From CAJXVA01 sp963761755 (GTDB lineage: Bacteria > Myxococcota_A > Polyangia > Nannocystales > Nannocystaceae), in the NCBI GenBank assembly GCA_963761755.1, contig CAVXIC010000039.1, positions 1,054,001 to 1,118,000 of the forward strand: a DNA stretch of 64,000 nt, given 5' to 3'. Positions 24,634-33,457 of the stretch are shown here, in pieces. Position 1 is the first letter of the stretch, and each line of letters begins with the position of its first letter. The position numbers and the translations under genes are program-made. The notes under the pieces are model-generated. The model ran no database searches, had not been told where the DNA came from, and saw only the letters and a program-made list of their open reading frames with translations.

Positions 24634-25584
24634 TCACATCGAGGACGGCACCGGGATCCCGGCCTCCTCGTAGTAGCGCAGCGCGCCGGGGTGGAACGCG
24701 CCCTCGACCGCCGAGAGCAGCTCGGGCGCCACGCCCCCCCACCAGGGCGCGGCCTCGGCCATCGCCTCGCGGTTCTCCCAGAAGGCGCGGGTGAGCTGGA
24801 AGGCGGTGTCCTCGTCCATCGCCGCCGTGGCGTAGGCGATCACCGGCAGCGAGGTCGTGGCGACCTCCTCCTCCTGGCCGGGATAGGTGCCGGCGGGGAT
24901 GACGAGGCGGGTGCGCCCGGTCTCGGCGATCTGCTCGTCGCTCATCGACAGGATGTCCACCTCCATCGTCGCCGCGGCCTCGACCACGTTGGGCGCCGGG
25001 AACGAGCCCGCGGTCACGAAGCCGTCGATCTGCCCGTTCTGGAGTGCTGCCACCGCGTTCGACAGCTCCACGTCGGCGATCGTCACCGCGTCGGCCACGC
25101 CGAAGAGGTCGAGATACGCCTCGCCCTTGGTGGCGCCGAAGGAGCCGCGGCCGAGCAGCGGCGTCAGCCCCGCGAGGTCCTCGATCCCCTCGACGCCCGC
25201 CTCGGCGTCCGTGACGACGTGCATCGTCAGCGAGGGCATCGCGAAGAGCGCGCGGATCTCGGCGAAGGCGGGCGCGCCGCGGCCCTCGAACGGCCCCGTG
25301 GCCTCGCGCGCCTGCGTCGTCAGGGCAGGGGGCGAGGTGAACACGTAGTCGGCCCCCCGCGCGCGGACCTCCATCACGTTCTGCACCGAGCCCTGGCTCT
25401 CCTCCACCGTCACCTGGACGTCGCCTCGCGTCGCGCGATCCACCGCCTCGGCGATCTCCACCGCCATCTGGTAGTAGGACGAGCCCGCCTTGGCGGACTT
25501 CAGCGTGACGCGGGTCTGCGCCGCGGCGGGCGCCGCGAGGGCGGCGGCCAGGGCCGCGCCGAGCGCGAGGATGCGGATGGTCAT
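24634..25584 (-). CDS. TAXI family TRAP transporter solute-binding protein
   Basis: 316 residues from the ATG at 25584, which has an aaggga ribosome site and gives a clean signal peptide (ILALGAALAAALAAPAAAQ); a longer frame upstream lacks one. The mature protein shows the TAXI fold pattern: AGSSYYQMAVEIAEAVDRAT, SVQNVMEVRARGADYVFTSP, and QNGQIDGFVTAGSFPAPNVVE. It binds the substrate in the periplasm and hands it to the fused permease encoded next. Glutamate or 2-oxoglutarate are common TAXI ligands, but the ligand here is unknown. Confidence 0.92.
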   Translation of the reverse strand: MTIRILALGAALAAALAAPAAAQTRVTLKSAKAGSSYYQMAVEIAEAVDRATRGDVQVTVEESQGSVQNVMEVRARGADYVFTSPPALTTQAREATGPFEGRGAPAFAEIRALFAMPSLTMHVVTDAEAGVEGIEDLAGLTPLLGRGSFGATKGEAYLDLFGVADAVTIADVELSNAVAALQNGQIDGFVTAGSFPAPNVVEAAATMEVDILSMSDEQIAETGRTRLVIPAGTYPGQEEEVATTSLPVIAYATAAMDEDTAFQLTRAFWENREAMAEAAPWWGGVAPELLSAVEGAFHPGALRYYEEAGIPVPSSM

Positions 25585-25879
25585 CGGGGGATCCCTTCTC
25601 GATCGAGCCGCAGCGAGGAAGGCGCATCGCGACGGCGGCGTCAACGAAGGCGCGCGGTCGGCAAAGCTCGGGCCTGCGGGACATCGGACGAACGTGAAGG
25701 CTTCGCCGGGTCGACCTCAGCCTCGCTCCGACCTCGGCGCCCGTGATCGGGTGGGCGCAAGGCTCGCTTGGACCCGATACGGAGAAGCCTTCCGGGTGAA
25801 CGGTTCGGGAGCGCCGCATGGACCGGCCCCCGGCCCGTGAAGTCGTGGCGGATTAGGGTCAGACGCCTGATGGCGCATC
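25585..25879. other. Intergenic region upstream of the TAXI operon
   Basis: 295 bases between the TAXI operon and the Uma2 fragment. It should contain the TAXI promoter on the minus strand; no recognisable gene, palindrome or promoter could be singled out. Confidence 0.4.
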
Positions 25880-26296
25880 CTACGCCGCCGCTCCGTCAGC
25901 GAACACCACTTCGAGCGTGATGGCGATCCTCGGCGGGTCGAGGCGCAGCGCGCCCTCGGAAACGATGGCGGTGGTAATCACCCCGTCCTCGCCGCTGTCG
26001 TCGTGGATCGTCGAGCGCGTGTCGGTTCGCAGGATTGGGTAGCGGCGCACCGAGGGTAGGCGGAAGTAATCTTGAAGATTGGCCCGGGCATCGCGCGCCT
26101 GGGTCGACGGGGAGAGAACCTCCACCACCACCACGGGGTCCGAGAACTTCACCGCGTCGTCGTCAAGCGGCTCCTCACAGCGCAAGGTGGCCTCGGGCTC
26201 ATACACCCTCCCCTCGTCCACCCGGACAGCCATGCCGTCGAAGGCTTCGTAGGGCAGGCCGCGCGCTCGGACCGCGTCCTTCAGCGCCCGCGCCAC
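25880..26296 (-). pseudogene. Uma2-family endonuclease domain, N-terminus replaced
   Basis: 138 codons match the PD-(D/E)xK Uma2 (DUF820) family: YEAFDGMAVRVDEGRVYEPE, the core VKFSDPVVVVEVLSPSTQ with Asp, Glu and the distal region RDARANLQDYFRLPSVRRYP. The usual first 50 residues (with the family RYELVGGEVVAM-type motif) are absent. Upstream in the same frame comes an unrelated CRACGAARDLVKFE segment, so the 5' end was swapped. The only starts are a GTG at 26296 or none. Such proteins are frequent, often degenerate, passengers of accessory DNA. Confidence 0.6.
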
Positions 26297-26398
26297 TTCG
26301 AACTTGACGAGGTCGCGCGCGGCCCCGCACGCTCGGCATGTGGCGGTGGACGCCGCGGAGCCGGGACGCGAGGCCCGCGTCGATGGCGGGGACCACGG

Positions 26399-26635
26399 TC
26401 ACGACCCCTCCGTCGGGATCGTCCGATCCGTGCGCCGGTAGATGACCGACCAGCCGACGCCGCAGGCCGGACAGATCTCCACCGCGTCGGGCAAGCCGTT
26501 CTCGTCGCGGCCGCCGGAGCGGCCGCAGATGAACAGGGCCCCGGTCCGGGCCGGGGAGGCGGACGACGCGATGCGCCGCCACCGGATCACCTCGGCCTCG
26601 AGCTCCTCGCGCGTCATGTCCGCCGGATCACGCAT
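26399..26635 (-). CDS. Small CxxC protein of unknown function
   Basis: 78 residues, not recognised. It has an N-terminal helix rich in Glu and Arg (MTREELEAEVIRWRRI) and a later EICPACGVGW with one CxxC motif. Its start overlaps the end of the preceding gene by 8 bases, so it is the last member of a coupled set of four small genes. The coupling and ordinary codon use support a real gene. Confidence 0.55.
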   Translation of the reverse strand: MRDPADMTREELEAEVIRWRRIASSASPARTGALFICGRSGGRDENGLPDAVEICPACGVGWSVIYRRTDRTIPTEGS

Positions 26636-27158
26636 CGTCGCGGCCCTCCGAGATCGCCCCCGTCTCCTCGTCCTCTGCCGCCCAGCACTCGAGCAGGGCG
26701 ACGAGCCGCTGCCGCCGGCCTTCGTGCCGCATCGACGCCTCGATCCCGTCCGCGGCGTCCGCCGTCAGGGCTCCGATCGGGCGCAGGCTCGCCGTCAGCT
26801 CCAGGATCGACGCGCGGACCGACTCCGCGTCCTCATCGCCGGGGGCCGACGCTCCCCGCAGGGACATCCGCTCGTGGGCGCTCATCCGGGTCGGGTCGAC
26901 GCTCTGCACGAAGGCCGGCCGCGTCCGGGCGGTCTCGAGCCGCTCGAGCTCGGCCACGGACGTCGGCGGGCCGAGCACCTCGATGGTGAGGCAGGCCTCC
27001 TCGTCGCCCATCGGGGCGCAGTAGCCCCGGAAGTCCGACGGCGCGGGCTCGATCAGCGTGTGGCCGTCGAACTGCCTCAGGCGCAGGCCGTGGCGGACGC
27101 TGAGCCTCGCCAGATCGTCGACGTAGGCCTTGATCCGGATCGGGTCGGGGTGGTCCAT
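26628..27158 (-). CDS. Hypothetical protein, third gene of a coupled small-gene operon
   Basis: 176 residues from the ATG at 27158 (MDHPDPIRIKAYVDDLARLS). No family is recognised. It is soluble and acidic, with a middle segment CLTIEVLGPPTSVAELERLE and a C-terminal helical part. The start overlaps the stop of the upstream gene (TGATG) and its end overlaps the next gene by 8 bases. A longer frame upstream is only antisense noise across the neighbour. Confidence 0.6.
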   Translation of the reverse strand: MDHPDPIRIKAYVDDLARLSVRHGLRLRQFDGHTLIEPAPSDFRGYCAPMGDEEACLTIEVLGPPTSVAELERLETARTRPAFVQSVDPTRMSAHERMSLRGASAPGDEDAESVRASILELTASLRPIGALTADAADGIEASMRHEGRRQRLVALLECWAAEDEETGAISEGRDDA

Positions 27159-27577
27159 CAGGACACCTCCACAGCTGTGGCGCGATCGAACGCCGTCACG
27201 TCGTGCCCGTGCCGCTCGAGCCAGTCCCGCGACACGGCGAGGTCCATCGCGTGCACCCAGTCGGAGCGATCCGACATCGCCGCGAGCGCGACCTCGATGT
27301 CCCGCGCAGTGACGTCGGCCACCATCGCAAGCGCCTCGTGCGCGCTGTGGGGCTCGTGATCGACGAGGGCGCCCTTGTCGGCGAGCGTGACGCCGAGCCC
27401 CCACCGCCGGATCGTGACCAGCCCCGCCATGAGCCGGGCGCGCTGCTTGGCGCTCATGAGGACCGCCGCGACGACCGCGTCGCGCGCGGGCTCGTCGGCC
27501 GGGACCAGCCGGCCGATGGCGTCGATGAGGCGCGTGTTGATGTCGGGCCGCTCCCAGCCCTGAAGAGGGTTCGTCAT
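27158..27577 (-). CDS. Hypothetical protein, second gene of the coupled operon
   Basis: 139 residues, not recognised. It is predicted mostly helical and soluble, with ALMSAKQRARLMAGLVTIRR-like amphipathic helices and no cysteine motifs. Its ATG overlaps the previous gene's stop by 4 bases (ATGA), and its own stop overlaps the next start. The order and overlaps suggest the products act together. Confidence 0.6.
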   Translation of the reverse strand: MTNPLQGWERPDINTRLIDAIGRLVPADEPARDAVVAAVLMSAKQRARLMAGLVTIRRWGLGVTLADKGALVDHEPHSAHEALAMVADVTARDIEVALAAMSDRSDWVHAMDLAVSRDWLERHGHDVTAFDRATAVEVS

Positions 27578-27720
27578 CGGTCGTCTCCCTGTCTGTCGCG
27601 GATGATGCTTTGCCCAGCCGCGGCTTCGGGGCAGGGGCAGTCGCGGTCATCTTCCAGCGCCGTGATCGCGACGGTCAGGACGACGGTGGCCCAGACGGCA
27701 GCTACGTAGCGCCCCGTCAT
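27574..27720 (-). CDS. 48-residue membrane peptide, first gene of the coupled operon
   Basis: The ATG at 27720 opens a 48-residue product with one N-terminal transmembrane or signal helix (YVAAVWATVVLTVAITALED) and a short polar tail containing a CPC pair. The stop overlaps the next start (ATGA), which is the best evidence that it is translated. A longer frame reaching 28056 has no further support. It may be an uncleaved membrane peptide or a leader. Confidence 0.5.
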   Translation of the reverse strand: MTGRYVAAVWATVVLTVAITALEDDRDCPCPEAAAGQSIIRDRQGDDR

Positions 27721-28016
27721 CGCCGCGGCTCCCGGGTGGGCGGCCGCGCGACCTCGGCCGGGGCTCAGCACCGATGCCCGAGCCGCGCCCGAGGTTGGAG
27801 CGTGTCGCGGCCGCGCCGGAGCCGGCGTCGCTGTGGTCGTGTCATCGCGTCCCTCGCTTGTGATGCCGCGAGGGACATTGGCCGGTGCAACGACCCGCGA
27901 AACGCTGATTGCGGTCAGCAGGGGATCATGTGAGGCCACCCGATCCCGCACCCCCAGCAAGGTTATCGACCGTTTTCCGGGCGGGGCAGGGGAGGGGTCC
28001 GCGACCACCCCGGTGG

Positions 28017-28078
28017 CGCCAGGAAACCCGTTGCGGAATTCAACGCGGGGGTGCACCCCTGCGGGGAGTTTCCTGGCG
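28017..28078. repeat. Long inverted repeat that could form a cruciform
   Basis: cgccaggaaac at 28017-28027 and gtttcctggcg at 28068-28078 are perfect 11-base arms around 40 bases that themselves hold a ggggtgcacccc palindrome and a gttg/caac pair. It lies 17 bases before a resolvase fragment, so it may be part of an old recombination site, or a structured end of a transposon. It is not an identifiable attC or res site. Confidence 0.4.
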
Positions 28079-28095
28079 AGACGGGAGGGAACGGG

Positions 28096-28230
28096 GTGCT
28101 CCTGGGCTACATGAGGGTGTCCAAGGCCGACGACTCCCAGCTCCTCGACCTGCAGCGCGACGCGCTGCTCCCCGCGGGGGTGGCGAAAGAGCGGCTCAAC
28201 GAGGACCGCGCCTCGGACTGCCGCGCCTGA
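28096..28230 (+). pseudogene. Tn3-type resolvase N-terminal fragment
   Basis: A 44-codon frame from GTG 28096 reads LLGYMRVSKADDSQLLDLQR and DALLPAGVAKERLNEDRAS, the N-terminal beta strand and helix of serine resolvases with the catalytic Ser in RVSKAD. It then ends at TGA 28230; the rest of the 190-residue protein is missing. A second, more decayed resolvase relic sits at 43066 in the same orientation beyond the ectoine genes. Confidence 0.75.
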
Positions 28231-28324
28231 TCGGTACGCCGCCCGCGGTTCACGTGCCCGGCATGGTCGTTCTCGTCCAGATCCTTCGGCTCATGGAGGA
28301 GCCACGGAGTCAGTGCGGATCACA

Positions 28325-29707
28325 TCATCCTCGGCGCTGTCCCAGCACGGCGGAGACCGAGGCCTGGGTCGCCGCAACGATCTCGTCGGCCTCCTCGCGC
28401 GTCAGGCAGAGGGGAGGGGCGAGGCCCACGATGTCGCCCTGCGGCATGGCGCGCGCGATCACGCCGCGCCGAGCCATCTCGGCCACCACCTGCGCGCCGA
28501 CCTTGCGCGAGGGGTCGAAGAAGGCGCGGTCGTCGCGGTCCTCCACCAGCTCGACGGCGCAGAGCATCCCCTCGCCGCGCACCTCGCCGACATGGGGGTG
28601 ATCGCCGAGCGCGTCCGTCATCGCGCGCACGAGATGGCCGCCGACTGCGCCCGCATTGGCGACGAGGCCGAGCTCGTCCACCAGGCGCAGGTTCGCCACC
28701 CCGGCGGCGGCGCCGATCGGGTGGGCCGAGTAGGTCCAGCCGTGGCCCAAGGGGCCGTTCTCGTCCGTGCCGCGCTCCAGCACCGTCCACACCCGGTCCG
28801 AGACGACCGAGGCCGACAGCGGCGCGTAGGCCGAGGTCAGGCCCTTGGCCAGCGTCATCAGGTCGGGGCGCATCCCATAGTGCTCCGAGCCCATCATCGA
28901 GCCCAGGCGCCCGAAGCCCGTCACCACCTCGTCGGCCACGAGCAGGACGTCGTGGCGCGCGAGCACGGCCTGGATGGCGTCCCAGTAGCCCTCGGGCGGG
29001 GGCACGATGCCGCCCGTGCCGAGCACCGGCTCGGCCCAGAAGGCGGCGACGGTGTCCGCGCCCTCGCGCTCGATCAGCGCGTCGAGCTCGGCCGCGCAGC
29101 GGGCGGAGAACTGCGCCTCGCTCATCGAGCGGTCGGGGCGGCGGTAGTAGTAGGGCGCCTGCGCATGGACGACCTGTGACAGCGGCAGGTCGAACTTGGC
29201 GTGAAAGAGGTCGAGCCCCGTGAGCGAGCCGGTCATCAGCCCCGAGCCGTGATAGCCGCGCCAGCGCGAGACGATCTTCTTCTTCTCGGGCCGGCCGAGG
29301 ATGTTGTTCATGTACCAGACGAGCTTGACGTTGGTCTCGTTAGCGTCCGAGCCCGAGAGCCCGAAGTAGACGTGATCGAGCCCCTCGGGCGCGCGCTCGG
29401 CGACCATGCGCGCGAGCGTGATCGAGGCCTCGGTGCCGTGGCCGACATAAGCGTGGTAGTAGGCCAGCTCGCGCGCCTGGGCCGCGATGGCCTCGGCGAT
29501 CTCGCGCCGCCCGTAGCCGACGTTGACGCAGTAGAGCCCCGCGAAGCCGTCGAGCATCCGGTTCCCGTCGCGATCGACGATGTGCGAGCCCTCGCCGCCG
29601 GCCATGATCCGACCGGGCGCCTCGCCGCGGGCGAATTGGCCGAGATGGGTGGAGGGGTGCAGGAAGTGGTCCTGATCCCACTTCGCCAGAGTGTCGTTGG
29701 TCAGCAT
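28325..29707 (-). CDS. atf: Class III aminotransferase of ectoine catabolism (diaminobutyrate transaminase)
   Basis: 460 residues from the ATG at 29707 with a gaggag ribosome site. A PLP-dependent omega-aminotransferase: SGSDANETNVKLVWYMNN, the aspartate-bearing LLVADEVVTGFGRLG, and the Schiff-base Lys in LMTLAKGLTSAYAPL. In ectoine degradation the enzyme (Atf, DoeD in Halomonas) deaminates L-2,4-diaminobutyrate to aspartate semialdehyde. It forms a minus-strand unit with ssd and asnC, as in Ruegeria. Sequence alone would also allow other beta-alanine or taurine type aminotransferases; context decides. Confidence 0.85.
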   Translation of the reverse strand: MLTNDTLAKWDQDHFLHPSTHLGQFARGEAPGRIMAGGEGSHIVDRDGNRMLDGFAGLYCVNVGYGRREIAEAIAAQARELAYYHAYVGHGTEASITLARMVAERAPEGLDHVYFGLSGSDANETNVKLVWYMNNILGRPEKKKIVSRWRGYHGSGLMTGSLTGLDLFHAKFDLPLSQVVHAQAPYYYRRPDRSMSEAQFSARCAAELDALIEREGADTVAAFWAEPVLGTGGIVPPPEGYWDAIQAVLARHDVLLVADEVVTGFGRLGSMMGSEHYGMRPDLMTLAKGLTSAYAPLSASVVSDRVWTVLERGTDENGPLGHGWTYSAHPIGAAAGVANLRLVDELGLVANAGAVGGHLVRAMTDALGDHPHVGEVRGEGMLCAVELVEDRDDRAFFDPSRKVGAQVVAEMARRGVIARAMPQGDIVGLAPPLCLTREEADEIVAATQASVSAVLGQRRG

Positions 29708-29881
29708 GGTTTTGCTCCTCTCGTGTGATCTCGATGCGGGACCGGCCGTGTCGAGACCTGCGGGCCCGCCACCGGCCTCGCCGTCGTGTCGGGCCCCTCG
29801 GCACGCGTCCCGTCCGGTCCCATGGGCCACGGCCGATCCCAGCGACCGTGCCCGGCCCCGCTGGTCTCGCTGGGCGTGCCG

Positions 29882-31363
29882 TCAGCCCCAGTCGCGGCAG
29901 ACGTACTTGACCTCGGTGAAGGCCTCGAGCCCGAGGCGCGAGCCCTCGCGTCCGAGCCCGGACTGCTTCATGCCGCCGAAGGGGATCGGCGCGCCGGTGA
30001 CCTTGGTGCGGTTCACCGCGACCATGCCGAAGGCGAGCGCGCGGCTCGCGCGATAGATGCGGCGCGGATCGGCGGTGTGGAGGTAGGCCACCAGCCCGAA
30101 CTCGGTGTCGTTGGCGCGCGCCATCGCCTCCTCCTCGGCGTCGAAGGGGGCGAGGGCGGCGACGGGACCGAAGGTCTCCTCGCGCATGATCCGCGCGTCC
30201 GCGGGGACATCGGCCAGCACGGTGGGCTGGAAGAAGAGCGGGCCCGCCTCGTGGCGCGCGCCGCCGGTCAGGAGCCGGGCGCCGCGGCCCACGGCATCGC
30301 GGACATGGGCCTCCTGCTTGGCCACGGCCGCCTCGTTCATCAGCGGGCCGATGTCTCGGTCCTCGATGCCGGGTCCGACGGTGAGCGCGCGGGTGGCCTC
30401 GGCGAAGGCTTCGCAGAAGGCGGGGTAGGCGGGACGCTCGATCAGGAAGCGGTTGGCGCCGAGGCAGTCCTGGCCCGAGGTGGCGAACTTCGCGGCGATC
30501 CCCTCGCGCACCGCGCGGCCCTGGTCCGCGTCGGCGAAGACGAGGAACGGGGCGTGCCCGCCCAGCTCAAGAACCAGGCGCTTGATGGTAGGCGCTCCTT
30601 GTCCGTAGAGCAGCCGGCCCACCTCGGTGGAGCCGGTGAAGGAGACGGCGCGCACGCGGGGATCGGCCACCCAGGCGCCCACGATCTCGGGCGCCTCGCC
30701 GGTGACGACGTTGAAGGCGCCCGGGGGCAGGCCCGCGCGCTCGCCCAGCTCGGCCAGCGCCAGCGCCGAGAAGGGGGTCTCGATCGACGGATGCGCGACC
30801 GCGGTGCACCCGGCCGCGAGCGCGGCGCCGGCCTTGCGCGTCAGCATGGCGGAGGGGAAGTTCCAGGGCGTGACCAGGGCCGCGACGCCCACGGGCTCGC
30901 GCCAGACCTCGACCTCGGCGCCTGCCAGGTGCGAGGTCACGCCCTCGATGTTGGGGCGCCGCGCCTCCTCGGCGTAGAACTCCAGGAAGGAGGCGGCGTA
31001 GTCGATCTCGCCGCGCGCCTCCGAGATCGGCTTGCCCTGCTCGGCGGTGAGGATGCGCGCGAGATCCTCGCGGTGGCGGCGCATCTCCTCGAACCAACGG
31101 CGCAGGAGGGCCGAGCGCTCCTGCGGCAGGCGCGCCGCCCAGGGGCCGAAGGCGTCCTGCGCGGCCGCGACCGCCGCGAGACCCTCCTCGGCGCCCAGGC
31201 GCGCGACGCGGCCGATCTCGGCGCCGGTGGCGGGGTCCGTCACCACGACGGTGGCGCCGTTCGCCGCCGACACCCAGGCGCCGCCGACACGGCCTTGCGT
31301 CCGCAGCAGGCTCGGGTCTTCGAGCCCGAGATCGGTTCGGGGGGAGTGGGCCTCGTCCCTCAT
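29882..31363 (-). CDS. ssd: Succinate/aspartate-semialdehyde dehydrogenase of ectoine catabolism
   Basis: A 493-residue NAD(P)-dependent aldehyde dehydrogenase of the GabD type. Motifs: VTPWNFPSAMLTRKAGAALA (cofactor and folding), FTGSTEVGRLL, the general-base Glu in LVLELGGHAP and the nucleophilic Cys in ATSGQDCLGANR. In ectoine gene clusters this protein (Ssd, DoeC) oxidises aspartate semialdehyde to L-aspartate. It lies between asnC and atf with gaps of 113 and 174 bases. Length is normal and no lesion is seen. Genuine succinate semialdehyde specificity cannot be excluded. Confidence 0.87.
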   Translation of the reverse strand: MRDEAHSPRTDLGLEDPSLLRTQGRVGGAWVSAANGATVVVTDPATGAEIGRVARLGAEEGLAAVAAAQDAFGPWAARLPQERSALLRRWFEEMRRHREDLARILTAEQGKPISEARGEIDYAASFLEFYAEEARRPNIEGVTSHLAGAEVEVWREPVGVAALVTPWNFPSAMLTRKAGAALAAGCTAVAHPSIETPFSALALAELGERAGLPPGAFNVVTGEAPEIVGAWVADPRVRAVSFTGSTEVGRLLYGQGAPTIKRLVLELGGHAPFLVFADADQGRAVREGIAAKFATSGQDCLGANRFLIERPAYPAFCEAFAEATRALTVGPGIEDRDIGPLMNEAAVAKQEAHVRDAVGRGARLLTGGARHEAGPLFFQPTVLADVPADARIMREETFGPVAALAPFDAEEEAMARANDTEFGLVAYLHTADPRRIYRASRALAFGMVAVNRTKVTGAPIPFGGMKQSGLGREGSRLGLEAFTEVKYVCRDWG

Positions 31364-31476
31364 CTGCGCCTCCGTCGCGGTGGTCCGGGGCAGGAGATAG
31401 TCGCTCGGACGGCGTGAGACTCCCTGCGAGCGTCGCGGATCCCGTGCGGATCCACTTCATCGGAGAGGGAGGAGCG

Positions 31477-31962
31477 TCAGTTTCCCCGCGCGCCGAGGAG
31501 GTCGCCGAGCGGCGGCGGGGCGGACTTCACGGCCTTGGTCACGATGTAGGTGAAGTAGCGCGCGAGCCCGATCCGGTGCTCCAGCAGCCCGTCCATCAGC
31601 CGCTGGTAGCTCTCCACGTCGCGGGTGACGATCTGGAGGAGGTAGTCGAAGCCGCCGCCCACGGCCCAGGCCGCGGTGATCTCGGGCTCGGCCGCCACGG
31701 CGCGCTCGAAGGCGGCGAAGGCCTCGGCGCGGTGCGAGGCGAGCTCGGCGGTGACGAAGACGGTGACGTGGGGCGCCACGCGGCGCAGCGACACCTCGGC
31801 GCGGTAGCCCTCGATCACGCCGTGATCCTCCAAGCGGCGCAACCGATCAGAGCACGGCGTGGCCGAGAGGCCGACGCGCCGCGCGAGCGCGGTCTTGGGC
31901 AGCCGCCCCTCGCGCGCGAGCACGCTCAGGATGGCGATGTCGTGGGCGTCGAGCTTGAGCAC
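31477..31962 (-). CDS. asnC: Lrp/AsnC-family regulator of ectoine catabolism
   Basis: 161 residues: an N-terminal AsnC helix-turn-helix (LDAHDIAILSVLAREGRLPK then LARRVGLSATPCSDRLRRLE) and a C-terminal RAM ligand-binding domain (AWAVGGGFDYLLQIVTRDVE). In ectoine clusters this AsnC-like protein (DoeX in Halomonas) is a secondary activator responding to catabolic intermediates. It is transcribed divergently from enuR across a 61-base gap, an arrangement that lets both regulators act on the same DNA. Confidence 0.88.
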   Translation of the reverse strand: MLKLDAHDIAILSVLAREGRLPKTALARRVGLSATPCSDRLRRLEDHGVIEGYRAEVSLRRVAPHVTVFVTAELASHRAEAFAAFERAVAAEPEITAAWAVGGGFDYLLQIVTRDVESYQRLMDGLLEHRIGLARYFTYIVTKAVKSAPPPLGDLLGARGN

Positions 31963-32023
31963 GGGGCGGATCGTCCGGGCGAGGCGGCTTGCCTATTGCC
32001 TCGGCTATCGCAGATAATGAACC
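31963..32023. promoter_or_regulatory. Divergent asnC/enuR promoter region
   Basis: Only 61 bases separate the two divergent regulator genes. The AT-rich stretch near 31995-32022 (tattgcctcggctatcgcag then ataatgaacc) probably carries the enuR promoter; a ribosome site is weak. No clear palindrome. Confidence 0.4.
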
Positions 32024-33409
32024 ATGACAATCTGGCCCCCGAAGCCCGGCGCCCTGCGGCGTCCGGCCTGGCTCTCGCTGGTCGAGGCGGCCGAGGCCGC
32101 CATCGACGGAGGCGAGCTGCGCCCCGGCGACCGGCTGGCCACGCACCGCCAGCTCGCCGTCGACCTGGGCCTCGGCGTGCAGACCGTGGGCCGGGCCTAC
32201 GACGAGCTGACCCGGCGCGGACGGGTGCGCGGCGAGGTCGGGCGCGGCACCTTCGTGCGCGTGCCCTCGACCGAGGCGCGCAACCCCTTCATGGCCGAGC
32301 GCTCGATGGGCGAGGTGATCGACCTGTCGATGCTCAGGCCCGTCCCCGACCCCGCTCAGGAGGCCGCGCTGAAGCGCGCCCTCAGGGCGATCGCGGACGA
32401 CCTGCCTCCCTCGACGGTCTCCTCCTTCCGGCCCGCCACGATGCAGGCGGAGGCGGCGTCGTCCACGCGGCGGTGGCTCGCGCTCTGCGGGCTGGAGCCC
32501 AACCCGCGCAGCGTCGTGCTGACCAACGGCAACACCGCCGCGATGACGGTCGCGCTGATGAGCGCCGCCGCGGCCGGCGACCTCGTGGCGACCGAGGAGG
32601 TCGGGCACCACACCCTCAAGCCGCTCACGCGCTACCTCGGCCTGCGCCTCGAAGGCGTCGCCGTGGACGAGGAGGGGATGCGCCCCGAGGCGCTCGACGC
32701 GCTCTGCGCGCGAGAGTCGGTGCGCTTGGTCTATCTGATGCCCACCGCCGTGAACCCGCTCGGCTTCACGATGGGCCGGGGGCGGCGCGAGGCGGTGATC
32801 GCGGTCGCGCGGCGCCACGGGCTCATGATCGTGGAGAACGACGCCTGGGGGCCGCTGCAATCGGAGCGCCCGCCGCCCCTCGCGGCGTTGGCGCCCGATC
32901 TGACCTTCTGGTTCACGAGCTTCACCAAGTGCCTGATGCCGGGGCTGAGGGTCGGGCACCTCGTCGTCCCCGAGCGTTTCGAGGGCGCCGCGCGCAACCG
33001 CCACCTCGTCACCGCCTGGATGGTCACGCCCCTGATGAGCGAGATCGCCGCGCGGCTGGTGTCGGACGGCACCGCGGAGGCGCTGATGCTGCGCCAGCGC
33101 GCGGCGCTGCGCGAGCGCGCGGAGCACGCCCGGCACGTGCTCGACGGCCGCGCCGTCCGCGTCGCCCGCGAGGGGCTGCATGCCTGAATCCCGCTTCCCG
33201 ACGCCTGGGAGGAGGCGGCCTTCGTCGCCCAGGCCCGCCGCCAGGGTCTCGCCGTGGCGCCGGGATCGACCTTCGCCATCGACGAGGCCACGGCCCATCG
33301 CGGGATCCGCGTCTCGTTGGGCGTGGAGGACCTCGCCGCCGTCGCACGGGGTCTCGGCATCGTCGCGCGCCTGCTGCGCAGCGAGCCCGAACCGGCGCTG
33401 CTCGCCTGA
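32024..33409 (+). pseudogene. enuR: MocR/GntR-type repressor EnuR with an in-frame TGA
   Basis: EnuR represses ectoine uptake and catabolic genes and is relieved by N-acetyl-diaminobutyrate bound to its PLP. The N-terminal GntR helix-turn-helix (GDRLATHRQLAVDLGLGVQT) and the aminotransferase-like domain are clear, with the PLP Lys in WFTSFTKCLMPGLRVGHL. The frame is broken by TGA at 33185-33187 (codon 388). Translation past it resumes in the same frame (IPLPDAWEEAAFVAQARRQG) and ends normally at 33409, giving 461 codons. Trp (TGG) is expected there. If real, the regulator lacks about 74 C-terminal residues and the cluster may be derepressed. Confidence 0.85.
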
Positions 33410-33457
33410 GCGGCGTGCCCGATGTCCAGGCAACGGGTTGTCTCGGCGCAATAACAA

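Noticed and set aside
27940..28010. Tn3 terminal inverted repeat (ggaaaacgg-like text on the minus strand)
   Set aside because: The GGGG end expected about a dozen bases away is absent; similarity is limited to a short core.
27724..28056. Longer version of the 48-residue membrane peptide gene
   Set aside because: The added 112 codons have no domain and poor coding character; the short start has the transmembrane helix at its N-terminus.
28017..28078. Integron attC site
   Set aside because: The arms lack the GTTRRRY/RYYYAAC core ends, and no integron integrase is present.
33185..33187. TGA in enuR as selenocysteine or recoded tryptophan
   Set aside because: The family has Trp here, many genes in the window end in TGA, and no SECIS-like element is apparent; a point mutation or error is simpler.
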